A stretch of DNA of 39,711 nucleotides, taken from contig QXCR01000216.1 of the NCBI GenBank assembly GCA_004380135.1, positions 1 through 39,711 on the forward strand, given 5' to 3'. Positions 8,992-18,206 of the stretch are shown in pieces. The notes below the pieces were generated by a model. The model did not search any database. It had not been told where the DNA came from and saw only the letters and a list, made by a program, of their open reading frames with translations. Position numbers and translations under genes: made by a program. Numbering within the stretch: position 1 is the stretch's first letter; every line of letters starts with the position of its first letter. This stretch comes from Stemphylium vesicarium (Eukaryota; Ascomycota; Dothideomycetes; Pleosporales; Pleosporaceae).

Positions 8992-11849
8992 TATTATTAT
9001 AGAAAACTTATTTTAGTTAGTAATAGCCTCTTAATAATATTATATTACTATTTATTTTACTCTAATACGCCTCTAATTTAGTTTAGAGGTAAATATAGTT
9101 ACTACTACTAACTATTTAGCGTAGATAAGATTTTATTAACCTTTTATTAACTAAAGCCTTTAGGTTTAGAATTTGCTATCCTCTCGCGATAGTATTACCT
9201 TTAGAAAAGCTGCGTAGATTACGCTAAGATAAAAACTTAGAGACTATTAATAACTTACTAGAATTAGAGCTAACTACTAATACTTAGTAATTTAATAAAA
9301 TTATTAAGTCTAGTAAGATTTACTAGAAATTTAGTTTAGAGAACTACCTCTAAAAAGAACTAAGCTAAAATATTAGCTATAGTTCTTACTAATCCTATCT
9401 CTAATTTAAAGGTAAGCTAAGGAGAAGAAACTAAAATAAATAATAATGTTAATAAGCTATTTAAAGAAATTAAAAGGCTCTAAGCTTAAATTAGTTATTT
9501 AATATAAGAATATTTTATTCTACTTACTACTAAATTAGCCTTAATAGTTACTTAATAGTCTTATAAAACCTCTAGAGTAAGATTTTAGTCTAAGTCTTTC
9601 TTACTATCTAAAATAAAACTATCTAAATATGTATTAATAATTAATTATCTTATTAATAAGAAGAAATCTACTTTCTACTAGTAGTAGGCCTTAATTAAGA
9701 ATTAATTAGATATTAACTCTAACTACTACTAGAGTAAATAAGCTAGAATAGCCTTAGTTTAAGAATGTACGTCTAGTCTAATAAAAGAGTATATAGAGCC
9801 CTAATACTTATTTAAAATAGATAATTAATAGTTTAAAGATATTAAAGAAATAATTAACTTACTTAAGTTATTCTTTATCTCTAAAAAGATATAAGTAGAA
9901 AGTAGATTAGTTTTCTATTATTTATAGATAGAAAAAGGAGAAATCTTTACTTCCTTTAAGATTAAGTTTCTTAATATAGCTAATAAGAGATTTATATCTA
10001 AATTAGAGTAGTTCTTTTACCTTTAGAAAAAGATTATATTTTTACTATAAATATCTAACTTAGACTTCTAATACTTCTAGAAAAACAGATTTATACTAAT
10101 AGTAAAATACCTTACTACCTTTAATATAGAGTAATATAATACCCTATCTACTACTACTTTAAATAATAATAAGATAATCTCTTACTACTAAGACTCTAAA
10201 AAGAGACTAATACTACTATTAACTTAATCTATAGTATAAGTAATAAAGTAGCTCTAATTACTAACTATAGAATTATATATAATACTATTCTAAGTCTTCT
10301 CTAGTATTAATAAAGCTCTCTTATATACTCTTACTTCTTAACTATCTCTATTATTAGGTACTTAATATAATTATAGAAAGATTAATTACTTTTCTAAGAA
10401 TTACTCTATGCCTTATATAAGAGAGATTAGAATAAAAGTTAAAAAGTAAAAGTTTATAGACGTAACTAAGTTCGCCCTAGATACTAACTAGTTAGAAAAT
10501 AGAGATATCTAAGAAAATACTCTATTTTAGGCTAAAATAAGTATAACTTAGTTAATATAAACTTATTAAACTTATTTAGAGAAAAGTATTTTTATACCTT
10601 AACTATACTTTACTTACGTATCTATAGTATTAAGTTAAACTCTCTTATTAATATAGGCGTATAAGAATTTCTATTCTTAAACTTATTAATTACTTAGCTC
10701 TTATCTAAATTTCTTTAAGTATTAATTTAAAATCTTTTATATAAAATTCTAATTAAAGAGTTTTAAGATTAGATCTAGATACTTATAGATAGCTATATCT
10801 AACTTTATATAAGAATTAATAGCTAAATTATCTATAATTACTTATTTATTATTATAGACCTAGATTTATAGAATTATATTATTAGTATTAAGTAGCTTAG
10901 ATAATTCTAACTTTAGCTTAATATATATTAGAATTATTTCCTTTAGCTAAAAGGATACTCTACTACTTATAATATAGCCTTGCCTCTTCTTATAACTCTA
11001 GTATAATTAAAATATAGCTAGAATATAGAACTAGATATCGCTCGCTGCGACGCCTTATAGAAATAAGATAAGATATATAGGAACTAAAGTTTATTAATTA
11101 ACTAGATTTAAGAAACTCTAAGGGTATCTAAACTAAGAGATATTATCTATTACTTTATTAACTTTACTAATTCTCTACTTTCTATTAAATCTACTATTAC
11201 TTTAGTTCTACTCTAAATCTCTAAATATTATTATATTACTTTTATCTTAGCTAATAGATTATACTTTAATTTAAAGTAAAAAGAAAATAAGTTCTTTACT
11301 ATTACGATATATAAAATAGACTATATATTAGAGTATAAACGCTTTCTTAGAGATAATCTTAATAATATAAACTTATTTTGCAACTAATTACTATTTATTA
11401 ATAAGGAGTATTAAGGCGTCTTTAATATAGTTATTACTAACTAATTTCTTAAGTATTAATTTTATAATTATAAAATTATCTTAATAAAACTTTTACTAAA
11501 CGCTTATAGTATCTTATATTAATAGAATATTAAAGAGTTAAAAGTAATTAAGAAATATCTATAAGATAACTTAGAGAAAGAATTTATTAAATATAATTAG
11601 AACTTATTTATATTCTTTATTCTCTATATTTATAAAGTAAATAGTAATCTTAGAGTTTATATAGACTATTAGAAACTTAATACTCTTACTTATAAGAACG
11701 CCTATCTAGTACTCTATATTAATAAGCTATTATCTTAATCTATTAAAGCTAAATTCTTTACTAAGTTTAATATCTAAGATACTTTTAACTAGATTTTAAT
11801 AGACCCTAATTTAGAAGAGTATACTACCTTCTAAACTTACTATAGGACG

Positions 11850-12120
11850 TATAAATATAAGGTCCTTCTATTTAGCTTATATAATAGCCTAGCTACCTAC
11901 TAATAATATATAAATAATATACTAGTTATTTACTTTAATAATTTCTATATTACTTATTTAGATAATATTTTTATCTACTCTAAAGATAAGATTACTTATA
12001 CTCTCTATATTAAATAAATACTAGAATAATTATACTAAGTAGGACTTTATATAGATATTAAGAAAAGTAAATTCTATATAAATTAGATAAAGTACTTAAG
12101 ATATATTCTAATAAGTTAAA
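11850..12120 (+). pseudogene. Reverse transcriptase remnant of the chromovirus-type element
   Basis: TYLDNIFIYSKD is readable in frame around 11952-11987, with YLDN at 11955-11966. This is the catalytic Y-x-DD box followed by the usual I-(L/F)-(V/I)-YS. The second Asp is Asn, a RIP-type change. The surrounding frame has many stops. The span given covers only the recognisable part. Confidence 0.7.
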
Positions 12121-13419
12121 GTTTTAAAGTTAATTCTAATAAGGTATCTATTCTATAGAATTAGAAGCTACTAATAACTATTACTAGTATAAAGTTATTT
12201 CTAGAATTTACTAAATTTTATTAATAATTTATACTAGAATTCTTATATATAGCTAAATTACTTATTATATTATAGAGTTCTTTAAAACTATTTACATAAA
12301 GTTTAAAGTATTAATAGGTATTTAATAAAGTAAGAGAAGCCTTACTTATTATTCTAATCTTATACTATTTCTACTCTTAACTAGATATAAGACTAAAGAC
12401 TAATATATTAAATAGTATAATTACTAAAGTCTTCTCTTAAAAGTAGCCTAATAATAGTTAGTATCTTATAGCTTTCTATAGCTATTACTTAATAAGAGCT
12501 AAACTTAATTAGAAAATATATAATAAAGAACTCTTTTTAATTATAACTATATTTACTAAATAAAAAGTAGAATTAGTTTTAATATAGACCTAAATTAAAG
12601 TACTTTTTAACTATTAATCTCTAGAGTACTTTATAGTTATAAAAGTACTTAACTCTTAATAAGTTTAATAGGCTAAAGAGCTTACTTTGTTTAATTTCTA
12701 GATTACTTATATTTTTAGTAAAGATAATATCTAAGCTAATACTCTAAGTTATTATAAATAGAATATAGAGAATTTAAGAATAGTCTAAGTTAATAACTAC
12801 TTATAGATTCTTTTAAAACTATACTAATTATATTCTTAAATTAATACTAAACTAGCTATAGTTTATATTATTTATATAATAATTTATATTATTAGTCTAA
12901 ATATTATAGAGTTTATTAATAAAATAATATCTCTTAATTCCCTATAACTAGTAGAAGCCCTACTCTAAGAGAATTAGATATTATTTATCTAAGAATAATT
13001 ACTACTACTAACGTAGTACTAGATATATAATAGCCTATTACTCTTTAGTAACTATCTATATATTATTACTAACTCTCTCTTATATACGCACCTTATCTAT
13101 AAGATATATAACTAGGTTTTATCTACCTATCTAAGTACTACTAAAACGTACTAGTTACTAGCCTAAAAGTATTATTAGAAGGGTATAGAAGCTACTTATA
13201 AACGCTATATATATAACTATAGTACCTACTATAGAGTATATCTAAGATAGATCTATACCTATAAATTAATTTATCTACTATTAATTTTTAAAAGACTATT
13301 ATAATATCTCTATATTAATTTTAAGAAATTTCCTAAGAATAAATTTAGTTATAACTAGATTATAGTTATTATTAACTAATTATTAAAATAAACTATCTCT
13401 ATACCTTACTATAAGACTA

Positions 13420-13770
13420 TTAACGCTAGAGGTATAGCTAAATTATTTATTTAATAGGTATACTAATTTAGCTATACGCCTAAAACTATTATTTTAGATA
13501 GAGATTTTTAGTTTATATCTAGTTTCTAGTCTAAGTTCTATTAAATTCTAGATATAAAAGTTAAGCTATTAACTACTTACTATAAGGAAACTAATAGATA
13601 AACTAAGATTATAAATAAGTATATTAATTAGAGGCTATAATTCTTTATATTCTTCTATTAAGATAATTAGAGTACGCTCTTACTCTTAATTAATAGAGCT
13701 TAAATATCTTTACTATACTCTACTATAAGTATATCTCTATATTAGATATTATATAGAAGAAAGCTATAGT
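13420..13770 (+). pseudogene. Integrase core remnant of the chromovirus-type element
   Basis: The frame reads KTIILDRDFQFIS, then KVKLLTTYYKETNRQTKIIN. These correspond to the I-x-SDRD-x-RF-x-S and L-S-TAYHPQTDGQTER motifs of Ty3/Gypsy integrases, here with mutated residues. Two of the three catalytic acidic positions fall in these blocks: the Asp of LDRD and, further downstream, the Glu position of the QTER motif region (mutated). Stops interrupt it. Confidence 0.75.
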
Positions 13771-14244
13771 AAAGTTAAAATTAGCTTACTACTTCTAAGT
13801 ATTAAATAATTACTAATAAAATAAATTATAAGAATACTTTAGCCTTTACTACTAGAATATATAATACTTAGAAGATTACTAAAACTTATATAGAGAAAGC
13901 GTAAGACTAGATAAGATCTACTATTAATTAGTACTAATACTTTATAGACTAGAGTATAGAAGATATAATCTTTCTTAATATCTAAAACCTATTATTCTCT
14001 TATCTAAGTTAAAAGCTATCTAATAAGTAGATAGGTCTATTTAAAGTTATTAAATAAATTAGAAACTTCTATTAATTAGAATTATTATTTAGCTTATAAA
14101 TTAATAATATCTTTATATTTAATCTACTATATAAAGACTCTTAAGACCTTTTATTAAAATAAAAATCTCTAAAACTACCTAGAACTTTAATAAATAGCGT
14201 AGAAGAATAAGAAGTAGAAAAGATTTTAGCTAAGAAACTATCTT

Positions 14245-14350
14245 AATTTACTTTTAAGTATCGCGTTAAATAGATTAAGTATAATCTAGATTTTATCTAG
14301 TATAAGACTTTTAACTTTATAGAATCCCCCTATAAGTTATAAAAATTTTA
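14245..14350 (+). pseudogene. Chromodomain-like tail of the integrase
   Basis: FKYRVK is followed by a stop where Trp is expected, then KYNLDF and WYK. This resembles the (Y/F)-x-VKW-x-GY-x-x-x-x-x-TWE core of chromodomains at the C-terminus of chromovirus integrases. Identification rests on a short, mutated stretch, so the class assignment is probable rather than certain. Confidence 0.55.
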
Positions 14351-15024
14351 TAAAAAGTATTTAGACTAGCTAGGCTCTCTATAAGCGCTTTATAAGTAGA
14401 TTAAAGTTTAAAAGAAAGATATAGAGAATATAAATTACTTAAAAGATAATTAAATTAATTAATAATATAAGAAGAAATTACTATATAGTATACTATAAAA
14501 AGAATTCTCTCTAGCTATCTATATCTAATTATCTACTCTTACTCTTTAAACGCCTATATTACTATTTCTATCTTAGACTATCTCTACGCCTTAATTAGAG
14601 AGGTTACTCTCTAACTCTATACCTACTACTATTTCTTTCCTCTCTTTCTTCTTTTAGCTCCTATTATAGCTCTTACTCTTACGCTCTACTCGCGTTTCTA
14701 AGAAGGCGACCTAGCTATTTAAAATAAAGACTTACTTAAGAATTTATCTTAAGAGATAATAATTAGTAGTAAATAACTTTAGAGTACTTAGATCTTTCTT
14801 TTAAGTCTAAGTTACCTAAATATATAGACTTAATAACTTAGCTATCTTTAAAATCTCTACTAAATCTACTACTTACTTATTATTACTATTAGAAAATTTC
14901 TAATACGCCTTTAGTTTTTAAAGTAGGACTATAAACTCTTTACTAATATAAATTAGAATCTAGAGTAAGTAAACTAAAGTACTATAAACTAGTACTAGAT
15001 ATTTACTAGGTTATATAAACTCTT

Positions 15025-15171
15025 CTACTTAGTATAGTACGCGCACTTCTTGGATCCCCGCGAGGCAAACCGATACTCGACAATATGGCCTCTCGCCATG
15101 ATCTTGGCCGCCCGAAGGCACATGACCCGGTGGGCCGCCGGCAGCGCTCCGACAGGGCAGCGCACAGGCAT
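15025..15171 (-). CDS. Antisense Cys-containing ORF near the 3' end of the chromovirus-type element (broken)
   Basis: On the strand opposite to the element's own genes, an ATG at 15171 opens a 48-codon frame containing CLRAAKIMARGHIVEYRF and SRGSKKCAYY before a stop at 15027-15025. The segment 15048-15200 is an island of normal GC content in AT-saturated sequence. The frame continues past the stop as a RIP-mutated stretch, so the original protein was longer. The SKKC-A-x-(C)-like arrangement suggests a small metal-binding protein. I do not recognise a named family and infer no function. Confidence 0.45.
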   Translation of the reverse strand: MPVRCPVGALPAAHRVMCLRAAKIMARGHIVEYRFASRGSKKCAYYTK

Positions 15172-15335
15172 AGTGTGTGTGTGTGTATGTTGTGGTGGTG
15201 TGAGATCTATACAGAGTGAGTAACTAAAACCTATTAGAGTAAAAGAACGTATATATATTATTATTATAAAGGATAAAGAAAGAAGGGCTTAAAGATAGAG
15301 AGAAGAATATAGAAGTAGTAAAGTTATAGGATGAT

Positions 15336-15455
15336 TAATATTTAACGCCGCCTTTACCTTAATATTTAACGCCACCTTTACCTCGATATTCAACGCCGCC
15401 TTTACCTTAATATTTAACGCCGCCTTTACTTAGATATTTAATGCTATCTTTACCT
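15336..15455 (+). repeat. Five tandem copies of a 24-bp unit
   Basis: The unit is close to TAATATTTAACGCCGCCTTT plus ACCT, repeated five times with substitutions that are mostly C/T and A/G. The middle copy (CGATATTCAACGCC) keeps more cytosines, probably nearer the original. It lies between the antisense ORF and the 3' LTR, in the element's 3' non-coding part. Confidence 0.85.
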
Positions 15456-15583
15456 AGATTTTAGCTAAATACTAGCTCTTTAAGGCATTAAACTATATAT
15501 AGACTTAATATATAATAATTAAAGGATAACCTCTACTAAAATAATATTAAATAAATAGGGATATTTATTTTCTATAGAGGGGG

Positions 15584-15876
15584 GTAATATAATAAGGCTA
15601 TCTCTTTTATTATAGCTATAGCTAAGACTAGACTTAGAGTTAACTCTAAGTCGCTTTAGACCTAATTCTAACTTAATTCTAACTTAGCTCTCTCTTAGCC
15701 TATATATATTTAAGCCTACTATTCTTTAGATATAAAGAAGTAGTTTTCTATAATCTTTTTATATAAGACTTATAGATATTAATAGATCTTAAGTTATAGT
15801 TCTCTTACGCACTCTTATATGCCTCTAAGTAAGACTACGCCGAGTTCGGATCTCTTGTCTTGCCTGCGTCGTTACA
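15584..15876 (+). repeat. 3' LTR of the chromovirus-type element
   Basis: It follows the purine-rich tract at about 15575-15584 and aligns with 8705-8991. The exact first base is uncertain because the start is mutated and carries a few extra bases. It ends GTTACA, directly followed by the TGTCT target duplication. Confidence 0.8.
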
Positions 15877-16330
15877 TGTCTTCTATTAGCTACTACTAAT
15901 ATAATGGCTCTTCTTAATCTTTTTAAAGCGTTCTAGTTAGTAAATACCTTCTATAGAGTCTATAGATAGTTAAAGTGTTATATAGAGTTTAATAATACTT
16001 CTTTATTCCTAGTCTATACTAAGGTAGGTAAGGTATTATATAGTAGTAGGCCTATAGAGTTATCTAGTAACTAAGTAGAATAGTAAGTATTTAGGTAAAG
16101 ATAATTTAATTCTATATAAGTAATAGAATAACTAGTTAGTAATCTAAGTAAGAGATATAACTATAAAAGAGTTATAAACTAAATAAGTTAACTATAATAA
16201 GAGAAATAGTAAAACCTTTCTATTCTTATATTCTTATTACTAAGTCTATTATTATTACTACTATTACTACTATTCCTAGAATATCTATAATAGTTATAGT
16301 AGTTAATATTCTTAGGCGCCTTACTATCTC
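15877..16330 (-). mobile_element. Leader/LTR end of the interrupted minus-strand retroelement
   Basis: The sequence is a RIP-mutated homologue of 197-535 at the left edge (for example, TGTCTTCTATTAG here against TGTCTTCCATTGG there). It marks the 5' end of the minus-strand retroelement, separated from its gag by the 7.2-kb chromovirus-type insertion. Homology with the left copy ends around 16,253, where that copy turns into its inverted arm. Confidence 0.7.
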
Positions 16331-16524
16331 TAGGAGGGCTAGTCTTAGTAGGATGTTAGTTACGTGATTATGCGCCCCGCGCTAATTATGACTTTCTATT
16401 TCGTGCGACGGTTGGCCTCCAACCTCGCATCCTTCGTCAGGGAGGGTCCTTTGCTTGTTGCTTGTAACAAGAAAGCTTAATTAGTTAGTACGAGTCGCTA
16501 TTAATAATAGCTATTAGTATAAGG
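16331..16524. other. Short stretch between elements, no gene seen
   Basis: Bases 16,360-16,480 have normal base composition, unlike both flanks. I see no ORF, repeat or RNA structure there that I recognise. The last eight bases (16517-16524, GTATAAGG) are the left target duplication of the next element. Confidence 0.5.
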
Positions 16525-16979
16525 TAGGCTGGCAAATGGGTTGGGGCAACCGCGGGCTAGGTTGGGGTTGGGTTATGGGCTGCAAGGACTAGAGTCGGGG
16601 TTGGGTCGGGGGTACACCGGCCCGGGTCGGGGTTGGGGTGGGGCCACTTTAGCATAGGGCTGGGCCTAGTTAGGGTTAGGTTATCTTATTCTACTCTAAG
16701 AAAGTCGCTTATATAGAGCTTCTATGTTATTATAGTTATTTATTACGACTCTTATATATATAACTTTATTATAATGCGTAGTTATCTAAATTTATAGCTA
16801 TTTTTAACTAATCTAACTCTAACCTCTACTATAGCCTAGCGTATATTTAGCCCTACTTAAGACTAACCTAACTCTACCTCTATACTATTACTAATTACCT
16901 TAGGTTAATATTAGGTTGGGTTAGAGCCGCTGCCAAGACGACCCAACCCCAACCCAACCTAGACCCATTTGCCAGTCTA
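16525..16979. mobile_element. hAT-like miniature element A, 455 bp, non-autonomous
   Basis: The termini are TAGGCTGGCAAATGGGT and the complement with one substitution. They are flanked by an exact 8-bp target duplication, GTATAAGG (16517-16524 and 16980-16987). Eight-base duplications and short TAGG-type ends are characteristic of hAT transposons. There is no coding capacity. The left 150 bp is G-rich with GGTTGGGGT-type repeats, while the right half is strongly AT-shifted. It shares its ends with element B at 17170. Confidence 0.8.
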
Positions 16980-16987
16980 GTATAAGG

Positions 16988-17608
16988 TAAGAAAGCTACG
17001 CTTAAGCGTTTACTATCTCTCTATATAGTATAAGCTTATATAGCATAAGAACGAGGGCTTAAAAGAGGCTCTTTAACATAAGAAGAAGTAGAAGAAGAAG
17101 GGAGAAGCACTTAGCCTTTAACAGCGCTAGGAGTATCACGGTAACGCGGTCCACTGGTCTCCTCGCAAGTAGGCTGGCAAATGGGTCTAGGTTGGGTTAG
17201 GGTTGGGTTAACTAAATAGGAAGGTACTAGGCTAAACTAGGCGTAGTACCTTCCTATTTAATTAACCCAACCCTAACCCAACCCTAACCCATTTGCCAGC
17301 CTACTCGCAAGCTGCGTGAGGCTCGAGATAGAGAAGCAGTACGGGAGTGAGATGAGATGGAGGAGAAACTCCAAAAAGCACGGGCCAAGAATCAGCGCGA
17401 GGAGGCTCGACTGCAGCGTCAAGTTGAGCTCGAGGAGAAGCGTGTGGAGAGGCAGAGAGTCAAGGAGATGAGGGAGCTTGAGCGATCTGAGAAAGCAGCT
17501 GAACGCGCGCGCAAGAAGGAGGAGAAAGACGCTGCTAAAGCTATACAACTACCCCAAAAGGGAAAGAGGAGAGCTTTAGCAGTTATCTTATCGAGTAATA
17601 AGTATTAA
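16988..17608 (+). pseudogene. C-terminal remnant of a pogo-type DDE transposase, split by miniature element B
   Basis: If element B (17170-17303) and one copy of its target duplication are ignored, one frame reads HGNAVHWSPRK, then LREARDREAVRE, then EMEEKLQKARAKNQREEARL and a charged coiled-coil tail ending near 17608. A Trp-Ser-Pro-(R/K) motif followed by a Glu/Arg/Lys-rich coiled coil is the usual C-terminus of many fungal pogo-type transposases. Stops upstream (TAA, TAG) and one TGA before EMEEK are explained by C-to-T changes. The catalytic domain is absent or unrecognisable. Readable coding begins about 17,095. Confidence 0.7.
17170..17303. mobile_element. hAT-like miniature element B, 134-bp near-perfect hairpin
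   Basis: It begins TAGGCTGGCAAATGGGT and ends with the exact complement, flanked by the 8-bp target duplication CTCGCAAG (17162-17169 and 17304-17311). Nearly the whole element is one inverted repeat with arms of about 60 bp containing GGGTTAGGGTTGGGTTA-type blocks. It lies inside the transposase remnant and keeps intact arms. Confidence 0.9.
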
Positions 17609-18206
17609 AAACGCGTTAGGGCTACTTACGCTAGTACTTAAGTTTAAGAAGAGCCTCTAGCTTCTCTACTTAAGCTTATATTACGTAGCTATAATATTAA
17701 CTTTCTATTAAAATATAGATATTATAAGCATCTAATTACTCCCTCTCTATAAATTCTTATGATAATAGCTTATATACGTGGCTTAATAGCCTTGATTTTG
17801 GAGTAGTGAATATGGTGTTCGCTGATCGTTGCGCGAATCCGATCGTTCCGCGCACGGGCACGTTAGGCGTGTAGCGCCGAAATTTGGATACGTTAGCACT
17901 CTACTATATTAACATTAACAATACCGTCAAACGCCGAATCACCTATCAAGCGATAGGCGCATTCTGACGAAAGATTGGTTACCTCTTTCACTTTATCTGC
18001 AGTAAAAGGTTCCGCCAGTCATTTGATAAAATTATACTAGGATCTCTGATACAGCTAGGGAAAGGCTATACAAGTCGTGATGAAATCGCTCCAAATATAG
18101 AGCGCAACGTTGTAGAGATTGGAAACATCCAGCTGAGAATATGAACTTGAGGACAAATTCAAAGGGCCTCATTCGGGTATTGAGTAAATTAAAATGGAGT
18201 TCCGGA
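17609..18206. other. Boundary between AT-rich repeat block and gene-bearing DNA; 3' flank of NPR3
   Basis: AT-saturated sequence gives way to balanced composition at about 17,780-17,830 within a few tens of bases. The remaining 400 bp is the 3' flank of NPR3. I see no further gene or element. Confidence 0.7.

Larger units (their letters stand above)
8705..15876 (+). mobile_element. Complete chromovirus-type Ty3/Gypsy LTR retrotransposon, plus strand, RIP-inactivated
   Basis: The element is bounded by LTRs beginning TGTAAC and ending GTTACA or its mutated form. It is flanked by the 5-bp target duplication TGTCT (8700-8704 and 15877-15881), which restores the uninterrupted gag sequence seen near 197-201. 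Internal order is gag region, reverse transcriptase (YLDN at 11955-11966), integrase (about 13430-13760) and a chromodomain-like tail (about 14250-14350), then a 3' non-coding part and a purine-rich tract ending GAGGGGGG just before the 3' LTR. Stops in every frame show it is dead. Its 7172-bp length fits a full element. It inserted into the older minus-strand retroelement. Confidence 0.9.
634..16330 (-). mobile_element. RIP-degraded Ty3/Gypsy-type LTR retroelement, minus strand, interrupted by three other elements
   Basis: Reading the minus strand from about 16,330 downward gives the LTR/leader (15877-16330), gag remnant (8704 to 7745), reverse transcriptase (about 4350-3900), integrase zinc-binding region (about 3150-2786) and integrase core (921-634). 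Reverse transcriptase preceding integrase identifies the Ty3/Gypsy order. Stops and C-to-T type changes occur throughout, so nothing is functional. Three elements sit inside it, each with its own target duplication. The 3' end of integrase and the 3' LTR are missing; at 634 it joins inverted leader sequence. The right boundary is approximate because the LTR end at 16,250-16,360 is blurred by mutation. Confidence 0.75.

Noticed and set aside
17195..17290. TTAGGG-like blocks suggesting a telomere
   Set aside because: They are few, in inverted orientation and confined to the arms of the miniature hAT-like element.
17273..17548. Leu/Ser-rich minus-strand frame over the transposase remnant
   Set aside because: It is the antisense shadow of the Glu/Arg/Lys-rich coiled coil on the plus strand.
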